A stretch of DNA of 64,000 nucleotides, taken from Halichoerus grypus. Lineage: Eukaryota > Chordata > Mammalia > Carnivora > Phocidae. The translations under genes and the position numbers were made by a program. The stretch covers positions 5,032,001 through 5,096,000 of the forward strand of contig NC_135726.1 in NCBI RefSeq assembly GCF_964656455.1, given 5' to 3'. The notes below the pieces were generated by a model. It saw nothing but the letters and a program-made list of their open reading frames with translations. It made no database searches and was not told the origin of the DNA. This document shows, one piece after another, positions 1-12,839 of the stretch; position 1 is the stretch's first letter; each line of letters opens with the position of its first letter.

Positions 1-85
1 GCTCTAAACTATCCTTCCAGCATCTAGAGTTCTACTGTCACCAGGGCCTCCCCGTAAAATAAAAACCAAAAGACTAGACTCTTTA

Positions 86-100
86 CAAGGCCAGGTTCTT
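86..100. repeat. Left target-site duplication of the twin-primed L1
   Basis: CAAGGCCAGGTTCTT sits just before a poly-T run and resembles CAAGGCTGGGGTTCTT at 636-651, with one indel and one or two substitutions, as expected for an old L1 TSD. Confidence 0.65.
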
Positions 101-240
101 TTTTTTTTTTTCAGTATAGTTGACGCACTTTGTTACATTAATTTCAGGTGTACAACATAGTGACTCAACAAGTTTATACATATGCTATGTTCACCACAGT
201 GTAGCTACTCTCTCCCACCATCCATCCCTATTACAATATA
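101..240 (-). mobile_element. L1 3' end, the non-inverted part of a twin-primed insertion
   Basis: A T11 run is followed by the reverse complement of a typical L1 3' end ('gtgtacaacatagtgactcaacaag' type sequence). This is the poly-A end of an L1 inserted on the minus strand. It stops abruptly near 240, where ORF2-like sequence in the opposite orientation begins. Confidence 0.8.
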
Positions 241-635
241 ATCTTGAGAAAGAAAAACAAAGCTGGAGATCTCACAATTCCAGATTTCAAAATATACCAC
301 AAAGCTGTAGTAACCAAAACAGTGTGGTACTGGTACAAAAAACAGACACACAGATCAATGGAACAGAATAGAGAGCTCGGAAATGAACACACGATTATAT
401 GGGTTAATACGGCAAAGGAGGCAAGAATATACAGTGGGGGGTGAAAACAGTCTCTTGGATAAATAGTGCTGAGAAAACTGGACAGCCCCACACGCAAAAG
501 AAAGAAGCTGGACCACTGTCTAACACCATACACAAAAATAAACTCAAAATGGATTAAAGACCTAACTGTGACACCTGAAAACATAAAAATCTTAGAAGAG
601 AACACTGGCAGTAATTTCTCTGACATTGGCCATGG
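241..635 (+). mobile_element. L1 ORF2 segment, inverted relative to its own 3' end
   Basis: The plus strand reads L1 ORF2 ([19 protein letters not shown], then a shifted frame with [17 protein letters not shown]), broken by frameshifts. Its orientation is opposite to the 3' end at 101-240. The shared TSD-like sequence outside both parts indicates one insertion that inverted by twin priming. Confidence 0.82.
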
Positions 636-651
636 CAAGGCTGGGGTTCTT
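636..651. repeat. Right target-site duplication of the twin-primed L1
   Basis: CAAGGCTGGGGTTCTT follows the last L1-like bases (gacattggccatgg) and pairs with 86-100. Confidence 0.65.
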
Positions 652-1029
652 GAGATCAAGACCATGGAAGGTACTTAGGCTCCACTGTGAGCTCTCCAGG
701 GTCCTGAACATATCTTGTACACACGGATTTCCCAGGATTCTACATTCTGGGATCCTAGCACTATAACTCTTGGATTTTAATGTGTGACTTTAACTTTTTT
801 TTTTTTTTTTAATTTCTCTCCTACCCCTTGGATAACCAAATCTCCATCTCAGTTTGGTGTTCTACCTTCAAACTATTCAGTCAGAAGCACAGTAATGGTC
901 TATTTTAAAGGACTACGAACCAGCATTATCATTGATCTGTTAAACATTGTTGTGGTTGATGACACCATCACAGCAATCACCAAGCACCATTTATTCAGCA
1001 CAGACAATGCATTAATAAGAAATTTAGCT
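652..1029. other. Intronic stretch with no recognised feature apart from a T16 run
   Basis: A T16 tract lies at 795-810 and could be the tail of a lost retroelement, but no element body or TSD was recognised. Nothing else seen. Confidence 0.6.
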
Positions 1030-1235
1030 ATATGATCTCTCAAATGTCATCACTGCTTTGTATATCAGGTGTTATCACCATTTTACAATGAGAAAACAGC
1101 GGCTGGCTGAGATTAAACAATGTCGCCTAATTTTACCTAAGATCACTGTAGACAATAAATCAACTTAAACATGTAAAGTGCTTAGAGCAGTGCCAATAGC
1201 CTAGCAAATACTCAATAAATACTAGCTGCTGATAG
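1030..1235. repeat. MIR-like fragments
   Basis: Bases 1050-1135 hold a MIR minus-type core (gttatcaccattttacaatgagaaaac). Bases 1170-1225 read like a MIR 3' end in plus sense (gtgcttagagcagtgcc ... ctcaataaatact). Both are diverged. Confidence 0.55.
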
Positions 1236-2284
1236 TTTTTCTTCATATTCTGTGTTGCTATTGATTTAAATGTTGAGCCTCCACAGAAGGGGGACATCTA
1301 TTTTCATAGCACCCCTTTTCTGCCTCCAAGTTCTTTTGAAGGAGTGAGAAACAAACTTGAATTGATTTTTGCAAGAGAAGAAAAGCAGAATAATCAATCA
1401 AAAGTGATCTATTGCTTTGGGAATCACAGAAATTTTGAGAGGACACTTAAAGAGAAGAAACAAACTCTTAAAAACTATAGCATGAGATTGTAGATGATTA
1501 TACTTCAGGTTGTTCCAATTTGCTACACATGCCTTTTCCCTTCTGGGTTAATCTGCTCAATTTCATCCCCTGGAGGGGGCAACAATTTAGAACATGTATT
1601 CTCGCTGCAGGGATAGCTTCCCGGGCCAGAGGTGGACACACCCCAAAGAGGAAACAATTCATAGTTAAGGTTGAGCCGATCTTAGTTATATTTTGGGATT
1701 TTGGAATTGGGACTCAGAGAGACTGAATGAGTTGGTAGCAAGGCAAAAAGATATCGACACAGAGAAAGTAGCCAAGTCATGTTAATGGCAGAGCACATAG
1801 GAGGAGGGCCTAGGGACCCCTATTGCTGAGGTCTCTGGAGCCATGCCACCCCCTGCCCCATACCTGAGGCCTAGGTGATCTACCTTTTCCTGGAGAGCTG
1901 AGAAGCCACTCTGTATCTTTGCCCTCTGAATTGGTGAACTGGATTTCTATTCCTTCCAACCAAATGACCCTTGCCAAAACCTATGGTCAACCCAACCAAT
2001 GTACATTATGATAAGACTGGATTGTGTAATTCTTCTTTCACTTCTGAGGGTCCTAAGAAAGAGAAACTGTAGCATATTTGCTGAGTAGAGGGTGTCAGGT
2101 GGGGATACCATAAGAGAACCGAGAGATGGTGGATTGTACTTGATGGAGACTCGGGGTCTGGCTGTACTTCTAGGTACTGGAAGAGTTGTCCTATGGCATC
2201 AAGGCAGCCTTTAACCTTGTGGCTTCAGGGTAAAGACCTAGGAGCTATGGATAGAAGTAATAGGAAGATTTTAGCTCAGTCAAA
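1236..2284. other. Intronic stretch with no recognised feature
   Basis: About 1 kb of mixed composition. No repeat family, exon or simple repeat was recognised. Confidence 0.5.
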
Positions 2285-2420
2285 GCTATGAATAGACCAC
2301 TGGAGTCTAAGCTCCATGATAGCAGGAACTCTGTGTATCTTGTTCTTGACTCTGCTCAGCACTTCACCCAGGGACTAGCACAGAGCAGCCACTCAGTGTG
2401 TCCTTTTCATATAAATAATT
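2285..2420 (+). repeat. L2 3' end fragment
   Basis: Contains the L2 signature order: 'gtctaagctccatgatagcaggaactctgtg', 'gggactagcacagagcagccactcagtg'. Diverged and truncated. Confidence 0.65.
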
Positions 2421-2689
2421 AAGGATGTAGCAAACTCTATTCAAAGGAACTGGAGTGTTGTAGGAACTCGAATGGAAGAGAGTTTAATGAGCACAAAACC
2501 CTTTCAAATCCTGAGGCCCAATGGTTCTACAGTTATTATGGAAAGTAATAGACAATTCGGGCCCCATCACTTGAGGAACAACACGCACACTGGTCAGTTG
2601 TTTGCTCTGCTTTAGTCTTTTACTTTTAGCTCTAAACATGGATTCCCAATCAGAGAACTTGGGGAGGCACAAAAGCATTACGTTTTGAG

Positions 2690-2905
2690 AAAATGCTGTG
2701 AATTCAACCCCTTGGGTTCAAAACCCTGTTCTTCGTGACAGGAGGAAGTTGCTTAAGCACTCTGCGCTCTCATCTGGAAAATGGGTATAATTAAGGTGCC
2801 TACCTCAGGGTTTTTGCTCTTTTAAATAAAGATGAGATAATAACATATGTGAGGAGATGAGCACAGTGACCGGCCATAGTAATAACTCCGCAATGTTATT
2901 ATGAA
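2690..2905 (+). repeat. MIR SINE
   Basis: Plus-strand MIR order is visible: 'cttaagcactctgcgctctcatctggaaaatggg', 'ttaaggtgcctacctcagg', then the tail region with 'gatgagcacagtgaccgg'. Confidence 0.7.
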
Positions 2906-4904
2906 CTCTCATTAGCCAGAGAATTGCCTCATTAAATTTTTAGAATGAAATCTTTGCATTGATTTGTCTTCACTCTGTCTTCCTAGTTCCATGCGATGCT
3001 TCTGATCAAAGTTGCAGCTCAATTTTAAAACAAGCGAGTTCCCTTTAGCTTCTTCCGTGAGCTCCCTGTTCCTCTGCAGCCTCTGGTATGACTTATTCAT
3101 GAGATCCGGACCCCGCGTGGGAGGCAACCGTGCAGTCCTTCACGGTGTTGGACATTGACCCCTCTGCTCTGTTGCTGTAGCTACAGAGACTCTGACATGA
3201 CTGCAGACACCCAGCTTCGGACACCAACACATGGAGCATGACCACAGACCCTGTTTTCTTGCCCACAGGGTAATTAGTTAAAGATGTACTCTTGCTCATT
3301 AAATCCTAACGAGGACCCACATCACTCAATTTAAGCACTAGGTATTTCAACAGAGTTGAAAAGGTGCCAAATAAATTTACTCAAATATTAAGCACTCAGA
3401 TAAAGGCCATTTGGCTTTGGAAAAAAAATAGAAATTTCAGTTGTATTCATAAATGTTACATGCAGGCTCAGTTAACTCTCCAACTAGATGCAGATTTAAA
3501 ATGTAAATTATTTAAAGTGCCTAAGACCTATGGTCCACGTTCCTGATTCTAAGGCAGTGATACATACATCACACATACATTATTCATGCTTTAGGCACCC
3601 ATTATACACACAGTGATGCCCCCAAAGGCGTAACCAGTCAGGAAAAAGGCTATTGCATTTACAGACAAATCCCTCCCTTTTTTTTGGCCTTCAAGTTCTG
3701 TTTTTAATGGAAATATCGTTCACAGGTATTACATATGTCTCTGTCTCCTACAGATATCCGTGGCCACTGGAGGAGTCTCTCAGAAAGCCCCAACTCTCTT
3801 GGCTAACTGCTGCTGGCTGCCAACACAGCCAGATCCAATTTAATGACCTACAAACTCTGGCCTTCCAACGTCCTTCTAGACAGTGTGGGTTCACTCTGAA
3901 ATCTTAAGGACTTGCTGAAAGCAAATGTGATGCTCCCAAACCCTAGTTCCTTCAACAAGAGGTGATTCATGACATTCAACCAGAAGGACTCTTGTCGCTG
4001 TAGAACACTCACCTGCGTCAGGGAGAAATGACCCCATAGACTGTGAGAGCAATGGTGGGCATCCATTTGTAGGTAATGGTGTACAATCATCAATGGCTCA
4101 GTGCTCTAGGCCCCCCCACCCAGGTCTCAGGGTATGGCCACGAAAGGGGACTCTGGTTGTGGGGTGAAAGATAGACCTATGTGTACTCACTCTGGAGATG
4201 CTAACAGGTTCCTATTTTATATGGTTTTATATGGAAGACTCTGCCACTCAGAATGATCATAGCATGTTCCCTGAGTGCCCCTCTCGTTACTTTAAGGCCC
4301 AGGAGGCAGGGGACCTCTGGAGCTGAGTGCTGCTGGGTTCAAACTGAAAGTTGACATTAAAGGTACCATCCAAGTGAGAGGAAGATCAGGAAAACTAGTA
4401 TCTCCTGTTGGGACACCTGCCCAGTGCCTCCCAGGCTGAACTCCAGGGTCAGTTTCTTAGGGCACAAGACAAGGTGGTGTGCTGCCCTGGGCACGTGGAT
4501 GGCACACTTCCCACTGTCCCTGTCTGCATACGTGCACTGAGCTTTCAGGCAGGCCTTGCAGATAACTCTATTTGCTTCAACATGGAGCTGTATGAATAAT
4601 GTAACATGTTGTCAGGCAGGGATGGTTGTCATTGTGATTATCAGCTATTGTGCAAAGCTGTGGACAGGGCCCAAGAGAGGCCTGGACATTTCTTTAGCCG
4701 AGAAGTTCCCTGGCATCGGCTGACACCTTGCGCATCTGTCGGTTGGAGTGAGGTGTGGGCCGTCCCGTGACAACTCTACCCTTCTGCCAGGTAAGTTACT
4801 GAAGTCAGGGCCAATGTGGATTCTAAGTGGCTTTCCTGATATTGTGTTGCTCTCCATGTCCCTTGATTTGTTGGACATACTCAAGATGACAGAAGGAGGC
4901 AAGC
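2906..4904. other. 2-kb intronic stretch with no recognised repeat
   Basis: Short open frames here show no domain or codon signal. No known repeat family was recognised. Around 3380-3520 the DNA is AT-rich and otherwise unremarkable. Confidence 0.5.
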
Positions 4905-5085
4905 GTGGTGATGGAGACAAGTTCTGAATTCGAATCCTGATGAGCCATTAATGGCTATGTGATTTTGGATGGGTTATCTGACCCCTCCGAGCTTGAATTG
5001 CATCATCTTTATTTGAATTAGAGGATGCACATAAAGCACTTTGCATTCTCCCTGGTATATAGTAGGTGCTCAATAATATTGTCTG
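4905..5085 (+). repeat. MIR SINE
   Basis: Contains 'gaattcgaatcctgatgagcc', 'gctatgtgattttggatgggttatctgacc' and 'tagtaggtgctcaataat', the usual MIR order from core to tail. Confidence 0.8.
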
Positions 5086-6889
5086 TTCATGGTGGTGATG
5101 ATTATGTGGGTTTCTTGAACTCAAGGTACCTCTTCTCTAGAATTAGCTTCCTCCTCTCCCTTCCTTACACTCACTTTTTGGAATCTTTCTTACCATTTGC
5201 AAACACGAGCATGGATTTTTTAGGGCTGACTTACTTTAAACCCTATGAGATCTTTTCCATAATAACAATAATTAAAAATGATATTTTATCTGACTTGATG
5301 GCAGACTCAAATTGTCTCCAAGACCCTCCTAATGGTTAACGTTGAACAGTGCTGTAGGCAGAAACAAAATGAAAACTGAAACTTTTGTACTGTGCCTATG
5401 TAATTTTTCTCATTAAATCTCTTTGTAATTACATTCAAATTTAATGTTGGTCTGCAGGTTGAGTTAATGAGGAAGGTAGAGAAAATGGTTAAAACATTGC
5501 AGGTACTAATCTTGCTTCCCCAGGCCTTAGGTTTGCCTGCCTCTGTTAAGCCTGTGGTTCCAAAATTATTTTTCATTGAAGAGACATAAAAAGACGATAT
5601 AAACAGAATAGAACAATCCTGCATGGATATTTTGTGTAAAGTACTTGGAATTACAAAATATTTTACTTTCTGGGGTTAGGAGCTGAGAGGACATGCAACA
5701 TTAGCCAGTCAGCTAGATTCTGCTTGAAATCTGAGACAGCAACCTGTTTTGATGGACTTTGCAAAGTCCAATCCCCAAAGTGGATTGTTTTCTCAAAAAG
5801 TCAGAAAGGTTTCATGCAACCTTGGGCCTACCGACTGGTTTTCTCCACTTATGCTAAGCACCTAACATGTTTTAACTTTTTTCTGGAGATCCCTCTTCGA
5901 AGAGCACACATGATTCATCCAACTACAAGTACTCCCATAAATCTTTGGCTTTTCCAGTGAACATGGAATCAGGGAGTCTGGCACTTTTAAATCTAAGTTC
6001 CAGCAAAGTCTGAAATCCGTATGAAAAGGAGTCTTCTAAGAGAGTTGTCAAATTTTGATGTGGGTATGAATCACTGGAGAACCGTGTTCGAATGTGGATT
6101 GTGCTTCAGTGGGTCTGGGCCAGGCAGGGTCTGAAATGATGCATGTCTAACAAACTTCAAGGTGTTTCTGATACCGCTGGTCCCCTGGTGGCACTTTGAG
6201 TGGTGAGGTCCTAAGATATGTGTGGGTCTGCTTCTGTGCTTGGATGACCACTGTATAAACCATGGTCTGCATGGTCTCCATGTGCATTGTAGATGAACTG
6301 GTCACTCTGTCACAGTGAATGACACCCCCCCCCCCCAAGCTGCCCTACTGCTCTGCTGGGTAAAGTGTCAGAGCAGAACTCGCAGAATACAAGATGGCTA
6401 TGAAGCCCTCCACCCAGCAGGTCCTGACTGGTCCCTTAGTTCCATGCCTCCCTGGCCTGCAGACCTCTGCCTTCACGGTACATGGATGTTCTGGGGAAGT
6501 GAGCGCCCCTCCCTTCAGAGCTAGTCCCACATTTTTCTTCTCTACTTTCTCATTGTCTTCTTATCCTTACTTCATCACCAATTAATCCTCCCCCCACAAC
6601 CATGCCTCCATTAAATTGCTTTCTTTTCTTATCTCTTCCTCAGTCTCATTTCTGTTCGGCTTACTGTCTCCTACCAGGAAACCTTTCTGCCTCCAGGAGT
6701 GCCACGATTCCCAGGCTGAGTTAACTTCTTGGCTCCCCTTTTATTCCCCCTGCCCTGTGTTCCCTGCTTCCTTTCTTTTCCACCCTGGACTTTGACTTCC
6801 TATTTTTACACTCAAGTTCAGAAGGACTTAAGAAGCAAGACTCAAACAGGAGGGGCACCATTGCACTGAGATCTAAATGTATAACCCAC
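5086..6889. other. Intronic stretch, only a C12 tract recognised
   Basis: A C12 homopolymer lies at 6325-6336. Bases 6590-6800 are pyrimidine-rich and might be a decayed L2, but this could not be supported. Confidence 0.5.
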
Positions 6890-7360
6890 TAAAACGATCA
6901 CTTCTTTTTTTTGGTCATTCCATTCCTAGGCATTGTATCAGGAAAACAGGCAGAGATATAGGCAGATATCTGTACGAGGATGTCCATGGCAGAACTGTTT
7001 ATAATAGCAAAAAAAAAAAAAAAGTTTAAAATAAACTGGCAGCTAAGTAACTGATGCTACTTCAAAATGACAAATATTATGTTGGCATTTAAAATCTGCA
7101 CTTCAGTCAGTGCCTACCGATTAGGTGAAAATGCTTATAAGAATTAAGGGAAAAATACAACTTACCTAATGATGCATATATTAAAATTCTAATGTTATGA
7201 AAAATATGCATAGTAATGACTCGCAAGAAACACATCCAATTGTTAATAATCATAGTTTTCTCTGGGTGATGGGATTACAGAGAAGTTATTTTTTATAACT
7301 TTTACATTTCTTGTGTTTTCTACAATGGAACTGCATGCCTTTATTTAAAAAAATCTTAAT
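6890..7360 (+). mobile_element. Ancient L1 (L1M-type) ORF2 end and 3' region
   Basis: Features 'ccattcctaggcattgta', 'acgaggatgtccatggcagaactgtttataatagc' followed by A14, then the 3' region 'ctctgggtgatgggattacag'. This order is typical of old mammalian L1. Many indels; no open frame. Confidence 0.75.
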
Positions 7361-8324
7361 ATTTAGGAAAAAAAATCTTAACTTCAAAAACAGTTTACTT
7401 TATGAATTTAGATATTAGATCTCACTCATGGATAACTTTAACTATTAGAGTATTAAGACAGCTTAGAACTCACATCAGAGTTTCCACTGAGTACTTCAAG
7501 ATATAAAGTGAATTCCTGTAATAAATGTGCCCTCAGCAAAAATGTCGACAATCACAGGCTTTCGAGAAGGAAGTGAAATGCGATCTGTTCCCATCTTTCC
7601 CCTGAATACGGTAATCTCTTTCCCACATCCCAACGTTCTTTCTCTAGTGACAAGTTCATTTAAGATGCGATTCCTCAACTGGCTAACAAACTCACTTGAC
7701 TATTTTGGGCATAATTACAGATAATTAGGCAGCTTCTTAGAGTAATGTGACTTCTACTCACTGCAAAGAAAGTAATTTGCACTTTCAGTGTCAGTCTCTT
7801 CTGCCTCTCTATTCTGCAGTACCAACATTGTGCATTTCCCCTATTAGTTAATGCCCGACTAGGGGACGGAGGGCTTGCCAGGGTGATGTCATGAGAAAGG
7901 ATTGGTCACATGAGCACGGAGCAGTTAGTACATCCTTCGCCTGTAGCCAATGGCTACAGGAGTCACTGGATTGGCTAGTGCACTTCTTGACATTTCCTTG
8001 ACCACGTGTCTTCAACATTTCCTGGTGCAATACTGACTTTAGACATAGGCAATTGTGCCCTTGTCCATGGTACAGAGTCCCCAGGACCAAGGAAAGGTGC
8101 CCAGCCGGGTCCCATGGGCTCCCTCCTAGATCACACTCTGTGTGCCCAGAACCCCAGAATGCCCAGTCCAAATGGCAAATAGACCAAGAGGACAGTCACA
8201 CTCCACTCACAGTGGAGTTGTCAAATTACTCCATTAGTATTTTCCTGGAATTAATTTATTATCTTTCCAACCACTTCTTCCATTCACTTTGTCATACATT
8301 TAACTTTTCCATCTCTAAACCTAC
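7361..8324. other. Repeat-free intronic stretch
   Basis: No repeat recognised. Bases 7440-7740 are AT-rich, non-repetitive and keep the texture of conserved noncoding DNA, but conservation cannot be judged here. Confidence 0.4.
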
Positions 8325-8385
8325 CCATCAACTGACCCATCTATCTGCTCATCCATCTACCCAGCCCATCCCATCCATTTTTTTC
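8325..8385. repeat. Degenerate ATCC/ATCT simple repeat
   Basis: Interrupted units such as cccatctatctgctcatcc and atctacccagcccatcccat. Confidence 0.7.
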
Positions 8386-8464
8386 AGCTAACATTAACTA
8401 CATGCCAAGAACCATATAGATCACTGGGGGGACTCTGGGGAAGATACTATGGCCCCTAACTTGA

Positions 8465-9210
8465 GGCCCTCCCAGGCCAGCAGGTGACAGGCACTGTAGA
8501 GTGATGAGCCAGAGAAGACAGGACAGGGACTTCAGCAAGGGAAGAGAGGGACCAGAAAGGGCTCCCTCGATGCCATGTCTCACAAAATGCGGGTATTTTG
8601 CCAAGGAGAGAAGAGAGGAGGGGGGTCCAGGGTTAGTGAACGTGTGAGCAGTGTGAAGATGCAAGGCGGTTACTTGGAAGGTGAGAAGCAGCACAGTGTA
8701 GCGCCAGGTGTGGGCACTGAGGGGAGGGGAAGTGAGGCTGGCCGGGCAGCCAGCAGGCAGGCTGTCGTGTCTGATTGGCATATCTACGGCCAAAATGGTA
8801 TTTGCCTGTTTGATTGTTTGAAGCAAGGTTGTAACATGATGGAATCCATGTTAAAAGGCCTACGTGGGCAGGAGGGGGCATGAAGCATAGATTGGAGGTG
8901 GGTTCACTCCTCAGGGAGATGACAAGGGGGCGTATCAGAGATGTCTTCTTGGGGCACAATACACAGGACTTGGCAGGGGAGGGAGAGGGAGAAATGTAAG
9001 GCAACTCACGGATCTCTAACGTGGGCAGCCGGGTTTACCACTAGGGGACATGGAGAGTCCTGGGAGTGAAACCAAGTGTGGTGGCTTCCAGCTTGTCCAC
9101 TATGCCATTTACTTAGGGGGTGTCTGTTGACCACTATGGATCACCCACACAGGATACAGCAGTGAACCAGACGGACACGGCCCTGCCCGCCTGGAACTTT
9201 CTGTCTCATT
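8465..9210 (-). repeat. Diverged L2-like block
   Basis: The plus strand shows scattered L2 minus features: 'gatgagccagagaagacag', 'aaggttgtaacatgatggaatcc', and 'caggatacagcagtgaaccagacggac' type wording near 9150. Weak; borders uncertain. Confidence 0.4.
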
Positions 9211-10156
9211 TTCACAAGGAGAGCATTGCTATGCCTTCATCAGCAGGACTGATATCTACCCCTCTTCTCATGGGCCCACAGATGGAATCCCCAGAAATTT
9301 CTCCCCCAGCCAGTGTGCATACACGGGCCGACCCCTCCATTAAGAGCAGAACTCGCCATCTGATTGACTGCTTGGCAATTGACCTATCAACGACTTGTCT
9401 CTGTCATTAAAATACTGCTGTCAGCAGTGTTCGGCCACCAAATACCACTGGCAGCTCCCCACTGCACATTACTGTACCACTCCATGTCACTCCTCACACA
9501 AGGATGAAGACATCAGAGCAGATGCTCGAGAGCTTTGCCAAGAACCCTGACGACTTCTGTTCGCACCTCCTGGATCAAAGAGGCTCGTTCAGGAGATGGG
9601 ATGTGTTTAGTTCTTCGTGGCTTTCAGCTCCTGCTGGACGGCTGACCAAGAGAGGTCACGGGCATTTGGGTTTGTCTCGGTCACACGCTTGGGGCTTTAC
9701 CAGTATTGGGCCACCAATGCACTCACCACTTTGCAGAGTGCGAGTCTTGGGAAGAACATTCTGAGCGCTAAAGCTGTGAGTCCTGAAAAGTCAGAGCAAC
9801 GAGCTCTAGAGGGCAAGAATGCTTCCAACTCAGGCAGCTGGGGGCGGGGGAGCTAACTAGTATTTCCTGGGTAAACCTTTCTGGGTAAACCACCCTGATG
9901 GTCTCAGCAAGCTAGCAGGAAAGACGCACACACACAGTTAAACCCAAGCTGACGTTCTCCCCTCAGTGCCACCAATGGTTACAAATGCTTTCATGAGAGT
10001 AACCAGCCTTTATAGTACTCCTGCTTCCACATCTCTTCTAAAGGATTCTAGAACACCTCTTTCTTTAGTCGACGAGGTTTGCTTTGCCTTTTTTATTTTT
10101 TTATTGGAAACTCAGTGTGGTAGCGATTTCATTAACTTGATTTCTCACGCTGTGCA
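9211..10156. other. Intronic stretch with no recognised feature
   Basis: No repeat, exon or simple repeat recognised. Confidence 0.5.
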
Positions 10157-10160
10157 GTTT

Positions 10161-10199
10161 TGTGTGTGTGTGTGTAGTTTTTTTTTTTTTTTTTTTTTT
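10161..10199. repeat. (TG)n followed by T22
   Basis: A short TG run (10161-10175) is followed by a T22 homopolymer (10178-10199). No element body or TSD seen beside it. Confidence 0.85.
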
Positions 10200-11344
10200 G
10201 AGTGTGGACAAATACGACGTGGGAAGTGAAGCTGGGTTCACAGTGCTGCGGAGGGGGTGGTGCTCCATGCTGGAATATTAGCACAAGCCAGCCTGGGGAG
10301 CCCCGAGGGGGACACTGGAGGACACAAGCTGACGGAGCTTATGGCAGTCTGCCATGGGTGGAGGGCTGCCCGCGGGTCCATATTACTCTACCACGTTCCC
10401 CACGATGCAGGCTGCTCAGCTTGTGTACAACTCAATCCACTCAAAATGCCGCCATGGTCCTTGCCTCTGGAATTCCTTTCCTTTCACCTATTCCCAGATA
10501 GGTGCCTTGCACAAAGGAAGGAGGAGAGATGGGGTGAGGCAGGGATGGTGGCCCGGAGGGGGCTGTGTGGGGACTGCCTTCAGTCATTCCCTCCGGCTCC
10601 TGCCGAGATCGACCCAAGGGCATGTCTCAGCATATCTGCGTCCTTCCCTCCAAGGCAGCGTCCCCGAGGCCCCGAGAGCACCGCTAATGCCATGCGAACA
10701 GAGGTGAAGCTTGGCTTTCTCAGGGTCGCTGGGCCTCTGACTGCTCCTCCAAGCTTTCCGAGCAGCTCGAGATGCGCTGGCGGGCTGACAAGCGCTCAGC
10801 CAGACAGGAAAGGGAATTTTTCAGACAGAGAAAAATCATACTTCCTCCTCAGTTTTCTTTCTTCTTTTTCCCCCCTCAGTTTTTAAGGAGAAAATGACAC
10901 ATGAGGAGGTGAATAAAATATTCAAGCGAAACTATGGAAGCATTCTCTGTTACTTTTGTCTGTTTTGTTGCACAGATGGTTGTCAAACCCCCAGAATGAA
11001 AAGGGCTGTAGATCTCTTGTCAAGGGTAGAAAGAAGGGGTGAATAAGATATTGGGAGGGGGAGTGTGGGGAGGTGGGAGTCCAGGTGAGGGGGGGTGGAA
11101 ATGGAGTGAACAGGGAAAAGAAGGCTGCCTTCCTGGAACTGGTGGAAATTAGAAAGAAATTAGCCATCTCCCCACTTGGATGCCTCCAGAAAGTCTCAAA
11201 AATGCACGTCGTGGGCTTCACTCCCCTCACATTTCCCCCTCATGTGGTTCTTCTGGGGTGTCCAGTTCTCAGGGAAGGGCATGACCTTTCAGCCTGCTAG
11301 CAAGACAAGACCTCAGGGTCATCCTTGATATTGTGTCCCTGAAA
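10200..11344. other. Relatively GC-rich intronic stretch, no recognised feature
   Basis: Bases 10200-10800 are GC-richer with scattered CpGs, below what a CpG island would show. Bases 11055-11100 are G-rich. A 209-codon open frame at 10257-10886 has no domain or protein-like character. Confidence 0.5.
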
Positions 11345-11570
11345 CCCCAGAGCAGGGTTTCTCACTGTCAGCACTATTGATTTCTAGGGCCAGGGAAATC
11401 TTTGGGGGAGGGGAATGTCCCCTGCATAGTAGGATACTTAGCAGCACCTCTCGTCTCTACCAGACCCTTCCCTGCAACCCCCAACTCCTCCCCACCAGCT
11501 GCAACCTCCAACAGTCTCCAGACATCACCAGATGTCCCTGGTTTAAGACCACTGATCCAGAACAAACCAC
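11345..11570 (+). mobile_element. hAT-type DNA transposon fossil (MER20-like)
   Basis: Contains 'gggtttctcactgtcagcactattga', 'atagtaggatacttagcagcacc', 'gtctccagacatcaccagatgtccc' and ends 'aagaccactgatc'. This is the order of a short nonautonomous hAT-Charlie element. Family name from memory. Confidence 0.75.
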
Positions 11571-11734
11571 CATCGAGTCCTCCTGCTGAGTTTACATCCC
11601 AGATCTGCCTACCTCTGCCCACCCAGCCACCCTCACTGGCTCTAGGTGGTCATCCTCTCTCCCCTGCTCCCGCCAAGCTTCTTATCCCATCCTGCCTCTG
11701 CCAATGATTCCAGAATCAACTCATATCATCCCTC

Positions 11735-12215
11735 CATCCCAAACCCTTGAAAACTTTCCTACACTCTGAGGATAGAGATGAAGATCCCTACCACAGCTGA
11801 AGAGCTATGGGCTCTTCATCTGCGTGCCTCACACCATTCTTCTCCCGTCAGTTCCTGATGCCCCATGAGATTCCTCCATGCCCTGTGCATCCACCGACCA
11901 CACATCCCTCTTACTCCTTCACCTTATCTCAGTCTTTTGGATCAAGGCTCCAAAGTCACTTCTCCAGAGTGTGGGGCTTCCCAGATCTCCCTGTGTCAAG
12001 GCTCCTAGACACCCTCAAAGCAACTTATGTCTTTCCTTCTTAGCTTTTAGCACAGTCCACAATTTCACATTTATCTGTACCATCATCTCATTGAAGTTTG
12101 CCTCTCCCCAGGACGCTAAGCTCCACGAGTTGCAGGCACTGTACGGGTTATCACACACCATCGTATCCCGGGCACCTGGCACAGTACCTGACATCTAGCC
12201 CGTTGCTGAAGGGAT
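11735..12215 (+). repeat. L2 LINE 3' region
   Basis: Typical L2 features run in order: pyrimidine-rich 'cctcttactccttcacc' stretch, 'cttagcttttagcacagtcc', 'gctaagctccacgagttgcagg', 'gggcacctggcacagtacctgac'. Confidence 0.8.
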
Positions 12216-12839
12216 GGGACACACAGAGACGGCCTAATGAATTAAAGTTCAAGTGACGAGTGGTCCCTGAACTTGGAGCCAATGCTTTTCCTGAGAACCT
12301 ACGACACGCTAGATACAGACTGGGACTGTGGATATTTCAGACAAGACGAACATGCGCGTGGCACTCTGGTGCCCTCTGTCAGCAGCAGAGACAGACATCA
12401 ACTATGAGGGCTTAGAAACGGATGCGCTAATATGGAGATAGCTGGCGTATTCTCTGAGGCCAGGAAGAGAAGCCATCACAACGTGACCTTCATGCTACTG
12501 TGTCTTCCCAGACTTAAAAACGACCCATGAAATAGGAGTTGGTTTTCTGTGAGCCAAGACTGGGAGGCATAGCATATAACATTAATAAACTTAGATGTCA
12601 TTAATTTGTGGAAATGGCACAAATCCCAAGATGTTATTTGGCTTTTACATTGCATTCCCTAAATGGATTTCCAGAAGTTTGTTTCTAGAATGTCTTGAAC
12701 CCAGAGAAAAGACTGTAGCTTTTTTCTTATTTGATTTTTTAAAGAAATCAGTAGCGTGGTCAACAGATAAAAAACTGGTACAACCGGAAATAAGGCCTTA
12801 AGTTAAATTAAATCAAGTCAGTTGAGCAATCGTCTGTGG
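12216..12839. other. Intronic stretch with no recognised feature
   Basis: Nothing recognised; the 12540-12800 part is AT-rich. Confidence 0.5.

Noticed and set aside
795..810. T16 run as a SINE tail
   Set aside because: No SINE body or target-site duplication beside it.
10257..10886. 209-codon open frame
   Set aside because: No start context, domain or protein-like composition; overlapped by other frames on both strands in a GC-rich stretch.
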